A stretch of DNA of 64,000 bases from an uncultured Roseicyclus sp. (GCA_947494975.1 CANLXA010000002.1:1015391-1079390), one strand, 5' to 3'; positions 37,724 to 46,298 are shown, counted from the stretch's first letter. Translations and numbers: made by a program. The notes: generated by a model not told the origin, from the letters alone.

Positions 37724-38202
37724 CTGACCTCTGGGCCAACCTCCCCTCTATCGAGGCCGTAGAACCTTACGCCACCACCTTAGCGGCGTTTGCAATCATC
37801 GGGATTGCCATTCAGGTTCTGCTCCAGCGGCGGTCGGTCAATGCGGACGAAGCGCGTCTTGCGCGAGAGAGCGCGGTGTTTCTCTACTCCGTTTTCGGGG
37901 ACGAGGCGTTTCGCGAGGAGCGGCGCGTGTTGGGAGCCAAGGCGGATCAGGCCGCCGACAAAATGAGCGACGAGACACGCGCCGCCTTCAAGGCCGTGCT
38001 GCACCGTTACGGGCTTGTTTCGCTGGCCCATGTCCATGGTGGGGGGAAGGCGGAAATGATCAACTCGTACTGGGGAAATGTGCTGTTGAAAGATTGGGAA
38101 CGGCTGGCGCCCTTCGTGACGGCCGAGCGGGTCAAGTATCCGTTTTTACAGAGGAATACGGAGTTGATGGTAGAGCGTATCCGGGAGATGGACCGTGCCT
38201 GA
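37720..38202 (+). CDS. Unknown protein with one membrane segment
   Basis: The 160-residue protein has one hydrophobic segment near residues 17-36 (TTLAAFAIIGIAIQVLLQRR), then a cytoplasmic helical domain (ARESAVFLYSVFGDEAFREE; HRYGLVSLAHVHGGGKAEMI; GNVLLKDWERLAPFV). I do not recognise the family. It starts inside the end of the ATPase remnant and overlaps the intact ATPase gene by 8 bases. It may be a later insertion that displaced the original ATPase start, or a transporter accessory protein. Confidence 0.7.
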   Translation: MTDLWANLPSIEAVEPYATTLAAFAIIGIAIQVLLQRRSVNADEARLARESAVFLYSVFGDEAFREERRVLGAKADQAADKMSDETRAAFKAVLHRYGLVSLAHVHGGGKAEMINSYWGNVLLKDWERLAPFVTAERVKYPFLQRNTELMVERIREMDRA

Positions 38203-38977
38203 GGCCGTGATTTCTGCTGATGCGCTGGACCTCACGTTTCAGACGAATGACGGCCCGGTGCAGGCTCTTTCGGATGTCTCACTCGACATCAACAAGGGCG
38301 ATTTCGTCTCTTTCATCGGGCCGTCGGGCTGCGGCAAGACGACGTTTTTGCGGGTGATAGCAGCGCTCGAACAGCCTACGGGCGGTGAGGTCACCGTCAA
38401 CGGGATGACGCCCGACGAGGCGCGGCGGGCGCGGGCTTATGGGTATGTGTTTCAGGCCGCGGGTCTCTATCCGTGGCGGACCATCGAGAAGAACATCAAG
38501 CTGCCGTTGGAGATCATGGGGTTCGACCGGACCGAGCAGGAAAGGCGCGCGAACAACGTCTTGCAACTGGTTGATCTGGAAGGGTTTGGGAAGAAGTTTC
38601 CATGGCAGCTCTCGGGCGGGATGCAGCAGCGGGCCTCTATCGCGCGGGCGCTGGCCTTCGATGCCGATATCCTGCTGATGGACGAGCCGTTCGGGGCGCT
38701 GGACGAGATCGTGCGGGACCGGCTGAACGAGGAATTGCTTAAGCTCTGGGCGCGGACGGAGAAGACGATTGGGTTCGTGACGCACTCGATCCCGGAGGCC
38801 GTATACCTTTCGACCAAGATCGTCGTGATGTCGCCGCGTCCGGGGCGGATCACGGATGTGATCGAGAGCGATCTGCCGCGCGACCGGCCGCTCGATATCC
38901 GTGATACGCCGGAATTCCTGGCGCTGGCCCACCGGGTGCGGGAAGGCCTGCGGGAGGGGCATGCCTATGACGAGTGA
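38195..38977 (+). CDS. ABC importer ATPase, nitrate/taurine/pyrimidine type
   Basis: This 260-residue ATPase has Walker A GPSGCGKTT (42-50), the signature LSGGMQQRASIARAL, Walker B ILLMDEPFGALD and a switch histidine in FVTHSIPEAVYLS. It is of the SsuB/TauB/NrtD type, matching the two permeases and the NMT1/THI5-type binding protein downstream. Its place behind the pyrimidine pathway genes suggests uptake of a pyrimidine or a degradation intermediate. The gene overlaps the end of the preceding one. Confidence 0.93.
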   Translation: MPEAVISADALDLTFQTNDGPVQALSDVSLDINKGDFVSFIGPSGCGKTTFLRVIAALEQPTGGEVTVNGMTPDEARRARAYGYVFQAAGLYPWRTIEKNIKLPLEIMGFDRTEQERRANNVLQLVDLEGFGKKFPWQLSGGMQQRASIARALAFDADILLMDEPFGALDEIVRDRLNEELLKLWARTEKTIGFVTHSIPEAVYLSTKIVVMSPRPGRITDVIESDLPRDRPLDIRDTPEFLALAHRVREGLREGHAYDE

Positions 38978-39084
38978 GTGGCCCGACCCGCCTGCACAAT
39001 CCGTACACCTCCTGTGCACACCCTGTGCTTACGCGAAGTACGCACCAATCAGGCAGCCCGACGCGGTTTCTGTGCGGAGGACCC

Positions 39085-39525
39085 ATGGCTGAGCCCCCGA
39101 CCATCCGCCGCGCCCGCGACAGCGATATCGACGCCTGCGCCGATATCCTGAACCACTGGATCGACAGCCGCGACTGGATGCCACGCATTCACACGGTCCA
39201 GGAGGTGCGCGAGTTCTATCGTGACTTTGTTTACACGACCCGCGACCTCTACGTGGCGGGCGACCCGCCATTGGGGTTCATGGCGCTGGATCGCGACGAT
39301 GCCTATGTCACCGCGCTTTACGTGGCGGAGCCGGGCAGGGGCCTGGGGAAACGGTTCCTTGATTTCGCCAAGACGGGCCGCAACGTGCTCCGGCTCTGGA
39401 CATTTCAGGCCAATACGGCGGCGCAGGCGTTCTATCGGCGCGAGGGGTTCAAGGAGGAGCGGCGGACGGACGGCGACAATGAGGAAGGGCTGCCGGATAT
39501 CTTGCTGCGTTGGGAGGCGGCATGA
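39085..39525 (+). CDS. GNAT-family N-acetyltransferase inside the importer operon
   Basis: The 146-residue acetyltransferase shows TIRRARDSDIDACADILNHW, VTALYVAEPGRGLGKRFLDF (acetyl-CoA loop) and QANTAAQAFYRREGFKEERR. GGAGG precedes ATG 39085. It is separated from the ATPase by 107 bases but overlaps the first permease start (ATGA), so it is coupled to the transporter. The substrate is unknown; acetylation of an imported amine or beta-amino acid is a guess from context. Confidence 0.85.
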   Translation: MAEPPTIRRARDSDIDACADILNHWIDSRDWMPRIHTVQEVREFYRDFVYTTRDLYVAGDPPLGFMALDRDDAYVTALYVAEPGRGLGKRFLDFAKTGRNVLRLWTFQANTAAQAFYRREGFKEERRTDGDNEEGLPDILLRWEAA

Positions 39526-40472
39526 GCATCGCGGCCGATCAGACCCCTCCTTGCGCGTTTTGCATGGCGATGCGGCGGATCAGCATGGCGATCCTGCCGG
39601 TGCTGGTTGTGGTCGGTGTGATCGTGGCAATCTGGTACGCGGCGGCCTATGGGATGAACCGCGTCTCCACCCTCGACACGGCAGAACGGAGGGGGATCGA
39701 GATCAGCGCGGCGGAGGTCTTTGCCGACACGATGGCGCAAGAACGCCCGCGCCTGCCTGCACCGCATCAGGTGGTGGCGGAGCTGTGGAACACCACTGCC
39801 GGAGAGCCGATCCTGCGGGAACGGCGCGGCGAATACCAACCCAATCCGCGCAGTCTGTTTTTCCATGCCTATCAGACCCTTGCGCCGACGCTTCTGGGAT
39901 TCGTGATTGGAACGCTGGCGGGCCTGCTGCTGGCCATCGGGATTGTCCATAACCGGGCGATGGACATGTCGGTGATGCCCTGGGCGATTGCGTCGCAGAC
40001 CATCCCGATCCTTGCCATTGCCCCCATTGTGATCGTGGTCCTGAACGCCGTCGGGCTGACCGGGGTGGTGCCGAAATCTCTGATCTCGGCCTATCTGTCG
40101 TTTTTCCCGGTGGTTGTTGGCATGGTGAAGGGCTTGCGCTCGCCCGGCGCGATGGATCTGGACCTGCTGCGGACCTATTCGGCCAGCCGGTCGGAGACGT
40201 TGGTCAAGCTGCGGCTGCCGGCCTCGATCCCGTTCCTGTTCGCCTCGCTTAAGGTTGCGATCGCGGCGGCTTTGGTGGGCACCATCGTGGCGGAACTGCC
40301 GACCGGCGCGCGGTTCGGGTTGGGCGCGCGGCTTTTGACCGGCTCCTATTACGGCCAGACGATCCAGATCTGGTCGGCGCTGTTCATGGCGGCGATCTGC
40401 GCGGCGTGTCTTGTGGCGCTGCTGGGGCTCATCGAGCGGACGACGTTGCGGCGCATGGGGCTGGACCGATGA
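39522..40472 (+). CDS. ABC importer permease 1
   Basis: The 316-residue membrane protein has a long N-terminal part with CAFCMAMRR before the first membrane helix (AILPVLVVVGVIVAIWYAAA), a periplasmic segment, and a five- to six-helix BPD_transp_1 core. The ATPase-coupling loop is around LRTYSASRSETLVKLRLPAS. ATG 39522 overlaps the acetyltransferase stop, and the next permease overlaps its stop. It probably forms a heterodimer with permease 2. Confidence 0.9.
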   Translation: MSIAADQTPPCAFCMAMRRISMAILPVLVVVGVIVAIWYAAAYGMNRVSTLDTAERRGIEISAAEVFADTMAQERPRLPAPHQVVAELWNTTAGEPILRERRGEYQPNPRSLFFHAYQTLAPTLLGFVIGTLAGLLLAIGIVHNRAMDMSVMPWAIASQTIPILAIAPIVIVVLNAVGLTGVVPKSLISAYLSFFPVVVGMVKGLRSPGAMDLDLLRTYSASRSETLVKLRLPASIPFLFASLKVAIAAALVGTIVAELPTGARFGLGARLLTGSYYGQTIQIWSALFMAAICAACLVALLGLIERTTLRRMGLDR

Positions 40473-41392
40473 GTGCGGTGATGCAGATGGCGCCGCGGGG
40501 ATGGGTCGTGCCGGGGGCCGGGCTGGTCATTCTGGTTCTCGGTGCTCTCGTCGATTTGCGATTGGCGGCGATCCTTGGAGTCTGGTTTCTGGCCTGGGGG
40601 GTCAACCTGGTTCTGTCGCGCAATGCCACGCCGGGTGCGCGGCTGTTGGTGCCGCTGATCTTCGGGTTAACGCTGTTAACGCTTTGGGAGATGGCGGTGC
40701 GGCTCCACGATGTGAGCCCCGTGATCTTGCCCGCGCCAAGCTCCATCGCGCAGGCCTTTGCGGCCAATACCGATATCCTCTGGGCTGATTTCGTGCAGAC
40801 GATCCTGAAGGGTGCATTGGTGGGGTACGTGATCGGATGCGGCGCGGCGGTGCTGGCGGCACTGGCCATCGACCGGTCGCCTTTCCTACAAAAGGGGATG
40901 CTGCCCGTCGGCAATTTCATCGCCGCTCTGCCCATTGTCGGCACCGCGCCGATCTTCGTGATGTGGTTCGGGTTCGGCCCGGCCTCGAAGGCGGCCGTTG
41001 TTGTTGCGATGGTGTTCTTCCCAATGCTGGTCAACGCGGTGCAAGGGCTGAAGGCCAGCGACGCGATGCAGCGCGACCTGATGCACACCTATGCCGCAAG
41101 CTATTGGCAGAGCCTGATAAAACTACGCCTGCCCACGGCGATGCCGTTCCTGTTCAACGGATTGAAAATCTGCACAACACTTGCGCTGATCGGGGCAATT
41201 GTGGCTGAGTTTTTTGGCTCCCCCACCGTCGGCATGGGGTTCCGCATCAAGATCGAGGTGGGACGGCTGGCCATGGATGTGGTCTGGGCCGAGATTACGG
41301 TGGCGGCCCTGGCCGGATCGGGCTTCTATGGGCTCATGGCACTGCTGGAGAAGCAACTGACATTCTGGCACCCGTCACAGCGAAAGGTGTGA
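40469..41392 (+). CDS. ABC importer permease 2
   Basis: This 307-residue permease starts MSAVMQMAPRGWVV, has three hydrophobic N-terminal segments (VILVLGALVDLRLAAILGVW among them), and a BPD_transp_1 core with the coupling loop HTYAASYWQSLIKLRLPTAM. The same YxAS-xxxLxKLRLP pattern is found in permease 1, so the two subunits are paralogues. It is followed by the binding protein after 64 bases. Confidence 0.9.
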   Translation: MSAVMQMAPRGWVVPGAGLVILVLGALVDLRLAAILGVWFLAWGVNLVLSRNATPGARLLVPLIFGLTLLTLWEMAVRLHDVSPVILPAPSSIAQAFAANTDILWADFVQTILKGALVGYVIGCGAAVLAALAIDRSPFLQKGMLPVGNFIAALPIVGTAPIFVMWFGFGPASKAAVVVAMVFFPMLVNAVQGLKASDAMQRDLMHTYAASYWQSLIKLRLPTAMPFLFNGLKICTTLALIGAIVAEFFGSPTVGMGFRIKIEVGRLAMDVVWAEITVAALAGSGFYGLMALLEKQLTFWHPSQRKV

Positions 41393-41456
41393 CATGCCTG
41401 CGGCGCGATGGCGGGGCTGAGATAGAAAAAGACCAACGCAACTTGGAGGGAAGAAA

Positions 41457-42452
41457 ATGAAACAACTGACATTTGGCATGGCCGCGCTGCTGGCCTCTGG
41501 CGGGATGGCCCTGGCCGATGGCCACGCAGATGAGGTGAACCTGCAGCTGCAATGGGTCACCCAGGCGCAATTCGCGGGCTACTACGTGGCGCTGGAGAAC
41601 GGCTATTACGACGAGGAAAACCTTGCCGTGAACATCATCCCCGGCGGGCCGGATATCGCACCGCCGCAAGTGCTGGCCGGTGGCGGCGCGGATGTGATGC
41701 TGAACTGGATGCCAAGCGCATTGGCGGCCCGGGAAAACGGCTTGCCGGTCGTCAATATCGCGCAGCCCTTTGTGCGCTCGGGCCTGATGTTGACCTGCTG
41801 GGCCGATAGCGGCATCACGGAGCCTGCCGATCTGGCCGGTCACACGGTGGCGCATTGGTTCTTCGGCAACGAATATCCGTTCCTGAGCTGGATGAGCCAG
41901 CTTGGCATCGGTGTCGAGGGCGGCGATGATGGCGTGACGCTTCTGCAAGCGGGCTTCAACGTCGATCCGCTAATCCAGCGGCAGGCCGATTGCATGTCGA
42001 CCATGACCTACAACGAATATTGGCAGGTGATCGATGCGGGCGTGACGCCGGAGGAACTGGTGACGTTCCGCTACGAGGATTACGGCGTGTCCACGTTGGA
42101 AGATGGCATCTGGGCGCTTGAGGAAAATCTCGATGATCCCGATTTCGTCGACAGGATGACCCGGTTTGTCCGGGCGTCGATGCGCGGCTGGGCCTGGGCG
42201 GCGGAGAATCCCGATGAGGCGGCGTTGATCGTGCTTGATTATGACGAGACCGGCGCCCAGACCGAAGAGCATCAGACCCGTATGATGGGGGAGATTGCGC
42301 TGCTGGTTGAAGGGGGTGACGGCCGTCTGGACGAGGCCGCCTATCAGCGCACGGTGGATACATTGCTGGCCGGTGGGTCCGATCCGGTGATTTCCGCGCC
42401 GCCCGAAGGCGCGTTCACCCATGTCATCACGGATGCTGCGCTGGCTGAATAA
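41457..42452 (+). CDS. NMT1/THI5-type periplasmic binding protein
   Basis: The 331-residue protein has a signal peptide (KQLTFGMAALLASGGMALA) and an NMT1/THI5 fold: NLQLQWVTQAQFAGYYVALE, NGYYDEENLAVNIIPGGPDI and QVLAGGGADVMLNWMPSAL. Such proteins bind HMP, pyrimidines, nitrate or sulfonates. With the pyrimidine pathway upstream the ligand is probably a pyrimidine or a related ring; this is inference. GGAGGGA precedes the ATG and a strong terminator follows. Confidence 0.9.
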   Translation: MKQLTFGMAALLASGGMALADGHADEVNLQLQWVTQAQFAGYYVALENGYYDEENLAVNIIPGGPDIAPPQVLAGGGADVMLNWMPSALAARENGLPVVNIAQPFVRSGLMLTCWADSGITEPADLAGHTVAHWFFGNEYPFLSWMSQLGIGVEGGDDGVTLLQAGFNVDPLIQRQADCMSTMTYNEYWQVIDAGVTPEELVTFRYEDYGVSTLEDGIWALEENLDDPDFVDRMTRFVRASMRGWAWAAENPDEAALIVLDYDETGAQTEEHQTRMMGEIALLVEGGDGRLDEAAYQRTVDTLLAGGSDPVISAPPEGAFTHVITDAALAE

Positions 42453-42472
42453 GCCCTGCGTCACCTGACCAG

Positions 42473-42509
42473 ACCGGCCCCGCGTCCCATCCGGCGCGGG
42501 GCCGGTTTT
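42473..42509 (+). terminator. Rho-independent terminator of the importer operon
   Basis: A perfect 12-bp stem (ACCGGCCCCGCG, 42473-42484, with 42495-42506) encloses a 10-base loop and runs into TTTTC. It lies 20 bases after the binding-protein stop and ends the pyrimidine/importer block. Confidence 0.9.
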
Positions 42510-42863
42510 CGTCTGACGGCATCGCTCCCGTGATGGAAAGCGGCGTCGGCTCGCCATTGCGTCGATAGGGCGATCCATGATCGCCACACGTCACGTGCTG
42601 TATCCTGGTGGGGTGGCACCAGCCTTGACCACGCCGATTGCGCCGAGCGGCACGTTGCGATCATTCAGGACCATCTGGGGGATCGATTGCAGAGCCGTTC
42701 GGCAAGCCGCGGGTTGGCCGGTGGGCCGGATCAACCACCGGGGTTTCATACGATCTACACGACGGTCTTTTAGCTGAATTGTATGAACTTTTCCGTTGGT
42801 TAATCGACGGGCGGCGTGGTTCCGTCCGCCCATTCGGGTGGGGATCCGAATGAGGTGCCATCG
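42510..42863. other. Gene-poor region upstream of the low-complexity protein
   Basis: I see no convincing gene in these 354 bases. A minus-strand frame (42591-43013) crosses it but runs antisense into the next gene and lacks protein-like composition. An AT-richer patch around 42760-42805 is the likely promoter region for the following gene. Confidence 0.5.
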
Positions 42864-43391
42864 ATGTTGAGCGTAGGGGGGATGACCCCGTTTTCTTCCA
42901 ATCCAAGCAATCCCACGCCGCCTGAGCCCCAACCGGCCAACGAACCGCCGGTGGAGGAAGCGCGGGCGACGCAGGACTCGCCCGACACGGGCGTCGGCGG
43001 GGATACCGCCCAACCCGGTGCCGATGCAGGCGGCCGCGGTGCCGGGGGCGCAAGTGCTGGCCCGGTCACCGCACCATCGCCATCGGTCGAGACCCGGATC
43101 GCCGCAGCCGAGGTAGAACGCAGCCTGACGATCGCGCCGGAGGAAAGCGCCGCGCCCGGCCCGCTGAGCGAGGCGGAGGCGCGTGCGATGGCGGAGGCCG
43201 TTCAGCAGAGCACCCGCGCAGAGACGATCTTCGCGGCTCTGGAGGCATCGGCGGAAGGGTCCGCAACCCCGGACGCTGCGGCTGCGGATGCGCCGGACGC
43301 CCCGAGCCTGACCGCGGCGCGGTATGAAGATACGTCCGTCCTGTTGGCGACGCCGCCGGACGGGCGCGCCGTGCTGGATCAGCGGCGCTGA
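42864..43391 (+). CDS. Low-complexity hypothetical protein
   Basis: The 175-residue protein is rich in Ala, Pro, Glu and Gly and has no signal peptide or membrane segment (MLSVGGMTPFSSNPSNP start). The only helix-prone stretch is around SEAEARAMAEAVQQSTRAET. GAGGTG precedes ATG 42864. I do not recognise a family. A similar unstructured protein is encoded on the opposite strand, convergent with it. Confidence 0.55.
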   Translation: MLSVGGMTPFSSNPSNPTPPEPQPANEPPVEEARATQDSPDTGVGGDTAQPGADAGGRGAGGASAGPVTAPSPSVETRIAAAEVERSLTIAPEESAAPGPLSEAEARAMAEAVQQSTRAETIFAALEASAEGSATPDAAAADAPDAPSLTAARYEDTSVLLATPPDGRAVLDQRR

Positions 43392-43404
43392 ACGTGGGGG
43401 GCAA

Positions 43405-43452
43405 ATGCATCAGGCCCGGGCGCTGCACCGCGCCGGGCGTCTGATGCTTCTC
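43405..43452. terminator. Probable bidirectional terminator between convergent genes
   Basis: GCATCAG (43407-43413) pairs with CTGATGC (43441-43447) around an inner GC-rich stem (GCCCGGG with CGCCGGGC). It lies in the 71-bp gap between two convergent genes. Flanking T-runs are weak. Confidence 0.5.
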
Positions 43453-43462
43453 TTGCGGCAGA

Positions 43463-43888
43463 TCAGCTGCGAATATCGACGGTCGGATTGACCGGGCCGT
43501 CTTCGATATCTTTCAACAGGGCCGGGATTGCGGCGGTTGCGTTGTCAGCCGGGGCTGCCGCATTCGAACCCTTATCCTCGGATCTGGCCTCCGCCTCAGT
43601 TCCCGGGCTGTCATCGGGTTCCTGGGCAGCCGCCATGATGGCGAGTACGGCCGATTCCCGCGGCGGTTCCGGCGGCACGGGAATATCGTCATTGTCCCCG
43701 ACCTGAACCACGTCGAGCGGTTGAAACTCCGATGATCGACCGGGGGTCGGCTTGTCGGCTTCGCTGGCGCCCATGACGGGCCGCGATGTTTCAGGCCTGA
43801 CGCTGACCGCGTCCTGCGCAACCCGCGCGGCGGGTTGCGATGTTTGCGTCGAGACATCCGCCCGAGGCGGAGTGGTCATGATATCCAT
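43463..43888 (-). CDS. Low-complexity acidic hypothetical protein
   Basis: This 141-residue protein is rich in Pro, Ala, Asp and Glu (FQPLDVVQVGDNDDIPVPPE; AEARSEDKGSNAAAPADNAT) and appears disordered, without signal peptide or membrane segment. GAGGAGGG lies 6 bases ahead of the ATG, one of the best ribosome sites in the window, which supports real translation. The family is unknown. It is convergent with the preceding low-complexity gene. Confidence 0.6.
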   Translation of the reverse strand: MDIMTTPPRADVSTQTSQPAARVAQDAVSVRPETSRPVMGASEADKPTPGRSSEFQPLDVVQVGDNDDIPVPPEPPRESAVLAIMAAAQEPDDSPGTEAEARSEDKGSNAAAPADNATAAIPALLKDIEDGPVNPTVDIRS

Positions 43889-44014
43889 AATAAACCCTCC
43901 TCAAGTGCTTGCGCGGTGAGGCCCCCAATTCTCCACCGTGCACGATGCACGACGCATCTTACCACAGGGTTAATGCAGCCAGCGGATATCGAGCAAATTC
44001 AATATAATAGCCGA

Positions 44015-44509
44015 TCATGCCGTAAGCTCTTCGAGGATCTCCGCCATGATGTCCATGCCACGGCCCCACCCCTGATCGAGGCTGCTCAAGGCGCTGGCGA
44101 AGGCGTCGATCTCGGCTTGGCTGGCCTCGTGCGGCGTCCAGGTCAGCACCATCTCGGTGCCGCCGTCGACCTCGGAAAACGTCACCTCGGTCCGCAGGAT
44201 GCGGGGCCAGTTCTGCATCATCGGATTGTCGGTCACGGCCCAATTGGCATCGGCGCTCGACATCAGCATGACGATGCGCTCGGGCGCGACAACTTCGGTA
44301 TTATCCATGCGCTGAAACATCGAGCCCGAGGGCAGCTTCATTTCATGCAGCCACTGGCCGCCGGCCTTTGCCGTGACCTGATGCACCACCGTCTCCACGC
44401 CGGGGCCATACCAACGGCCCAGAAGCTCCGGATCGGTCCAGCAGCGCCAGACCAGATCCCGGGGCGCGGCAAAGGTGCGGGTCAGGGTGTAGGTGGGCAG
44501 GTCAGTCAT
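44015..44509 (-). CDS. AHSA1/SRPBCC-family protein
   Basis: The 164-residue protein has the SRPBCC ligand-cavity fold of the AHSA1 type: LTRTFAAPRDLVWRCWTDPE, LLGRWYGPGVETVV and VLTWTPHEASQAEIDAFASA. Its start overlaps the end of the ArsR-type regulator, a very common pairing in which the regulator controls both genes. The ligand is unknown. Confidence 0.9.
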   Translation of the reverse strand: MTDLPTYTLTRTFAAPRDLVWRCWTDPELLGRWYGPGVETVVHQVTAKAGGQWLHEMKLPSGSMFQRMDNTEVVAPERIVMLMSSADANWAVTDNPMMQNWPRILRTEVTFSEVDGGTEMVLTWTPHEASQAEIDAFASALSSLDQGWGRGMDIMAEILEELTA

Positions 44510-44870
44510 TCGTGTCCCTTTCGGATGGGTCGGATTGAAGCTCGGACAGCAGATCGTCGAGCGTGTCGAGGCGGGTGTCCCAATGGGCCCGGAAGGCGAT
44601 GAGCCATTCCACGGCCCGGGACATCCGGGCGGCGTTCAGGCGGGCGGGGCGGCGCTGCTTGTCGATGGCGCGGTCGATCAGGCCCGCGCCTTCCAGCACC
44701 TTGAGGTGTTTGGAAATCGCCGGCTGGCTCATCGCGAAGGGTTGCGCAAGTTCGCCCACCGAGGCCTCCCCCTCGGTCAGCCGCGCCAGGATCGCGCGGC
44801 GGGTCGGGTCGGCCAGCGCGTGAAATACGGCGTCGAGGGTGGGATCTGGATCATAACCGATTCGTTCCAT
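44502..44870 (-). CDS. ArsR/SdpR-type winged-helix repressor
   Basis: The 122-residue protein has the ArsR helix-turn-helix: VFHALADPTRRAILARLTEG, GELAQPFAMSQPAISKHLKV, LEGAGLIDRAIDKQRRPARL. It lacks the metal-binding CxC of ArsR proper, so it belongs to the metal-independent group paired with AHSA1 proteins. ATG 44870 is used because MERIGYDPDPTLD is the expected start and because the operator overlaps it. It overlaps the AHSA1 gene by 8 bases. Confidence 0.9.
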   Translation of the reverse strand: MERIGYDPDPTLDAVFHALADPTRRAILARLTEGEASVGELAQPFAMSQPAISKHLKVLEGAGLIDRAIDKQRRPARLNAARMSRAVEWLIAFRAHWDTRLDTLDDLLSELQSDPSERDTND

Positions 44871-44884
44871 AACTATATGGTTAT
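44869..44884. promoter_or_regulatory. Palindromic operator at the arsR-type start codon
   Basis: ATAACTATATGGTTAT is a near-perfect 16-bp palindrome (ATAAC/GTTAT arms, one mismatch pair inside) that covers the first bases of the repressor gene. Sites of this form and position are typical for autoregulated ArsR/AHSA1 pairs. Confidence 0.65.
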
Positions 44885-45017
44885 AAAATTGCGAGCCGGA
44901 TTGCAAGCCGGGGGGCATGGTATCGAGGTGATCCGCCCCGTGACGCGCGCAGACGTGAGACGCCGCTTCACAAGCGCAACCGTTTCATGGAAAACTCTGT
45001 AAAGTTTCGGAGGGACC

Positions 45018-46298
45018 ATGGCTGAGGCGCGGCGCACAGATCTGACCGGAAGCCGCATTCGCGAGCGGCGGCTGGCGCGGGGGATCAAGCAAGGCACGCT
45101 GGCCGAAACCGTGGGCGTGTCGCCCTCCTACCTCAACCTGATCGAACACAATCATCGGCGCATCGGCGGCAAGCTCCTGCTGGAGCTGGCGCGCGCCCTG
45201 AAGGTGGAGCCATCGGTCCTGAGCGAAGGGGCGGAGGCGGGGGTCAGCGAGGTACTGGACGCCGCGGCCCGGGCCCAGGGCGGTGTGGCGGCGGAGACCG
45301 ACCGGATCGATGAGCTGGCGGCCCGGTTCCCCGGCTGGACCGCCCTGATCGCGGCGCAGGAGGGGCGGGCGCGGGATCTGGAAGGGCAGATCGAAGCGCT
45401 GCGCGACCGGTTGGGCCAGGACCCGGCGCTGGCCGAAGCGATGCATGAGGTTCTGTCATCGGTTGCGGCGATCCGATCCACGGCGGATATCCTTGTACGC
45501 GAGGCCGATCTGGATGCAGCCTGGCGCGGGCGGTTCCACCGCAATCTGCATGAGGAGGCGGAGCGGCTGTCGGCCCGGGCGACGGGCCTTCTGGCTCAGT
45601 TCGAGGCACCGGGGGCCGATGCCGCCGCCGCAGCCCCGGAAGAAACCGTTGAGGCGATGTTCGAGGCGGCGGGCCACCATTTCCCTGAGATCGAGGCGCA
45701 GGGGGCAGGTGCCATCGCGATGATCCTGGCCCGGGCGGCGGGGCTGGATGAGCCGCGGGCGCGGGCCATGGCGGAGCGGCGGCTGCGCGATTATGCCGCC
45801 GATGCCGCGCGCCTGCCGATGGCGGAGTTTGCCCCCGCGGCCAAGGCGGCGGCCTATGATCCGGCGGCACTGGTGGAGCGGGCCGCCGGCGATGTGGCGC
45901 TGGTGCTGCGCCGATTGGCGCATCTGCCGGTGGAGAGTGGTGCACCGGACCGCGGCCTGGCGATCTGTGATGCGTCGGGCGCGTTGATCCAGCGGCGTCG
46001 ATTGCCCGGGTTTCCGATCCCCCGCGTGGCCCCCGGTTGCCCGCTCTGGCCGCTATATCGCGCCCTGACGCGGCCCGGACAGGCGGAGGCGGCCGTGCTG
46101 GATATGCCCCGCGGGCCGCGGTTCCGGGCCTGGGCGGTGGCGCAGCCGGTGGGCGGCGCAGGCTTTGGCGCGGCGCCGCTGATGCATGCGACGATGCTGG
46201 TCATGCCGCTTGGCGCGGATATGCCGGGGGCCGGGTTGATCGAGGCCGGCCCCGGCTGCCAATCCTGCCCGCGGGCGGCCTGCGCCGCGCGGAGATAG
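45018..46298 (+). CDS. XRE-family regulator with ScfR/RamB-like C-terminal domain
   Basis: The 426-residue protein has an N-terminal helix-turn-helix (IRERRLARGIKQGTLAETVG; SPSYLNLIEHNHRRIGGKLL) and a long C-terminal domain of the short-chain fatty acyl-CoA regulator type with PGFPIPRVAPGCPLWPLYRA and a cysteine-rich end (GCQSCPRAACAARR). Members of this group control acyl-CoA or propionate/acetate metabolism. GGAGGG precedes the ATG. The terminal cysteines may bind a metal or Fe-S cluster. A histidine-kinase module follows, but a gap of 123 bases separates them. Confidence 0.85.
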   Translation: MAEARRTDLTGSRIRERRLARGIKQGTLAETVGVSPSYLNLIEHNHRRIGGKLLLELARALKVEPSVLSEGAEAGVSEVLDAAARAQGGVAAETDRIDELAARFPGWTALIAAQEGRARDLEGQIEALRDRLGQDPALAEAMHEVLSSVAAIRSTADILVREADLDAAWRGRFHRNLHEEAERLSARATGLLAQFEAPGADAAAAAPEETVEAMFEAAGHHFPEIEAQGAGAIAMILARAAGLDEPRARAMAERRLRDYAADAARLPMAEFAPAAKAAAYDPAALVERAAGDVALVLRRLAHLPVESGAPDRGLAICDASGALIQRRRLPGFPIPRVAPGCPLWPLYRALTRPGQAEAAVLDMPRGPRFRAWAVAQPVGGAGFGAAPLMHATMLVMPLGADMPGAGLIEAGPGCQSCPRAACAARR

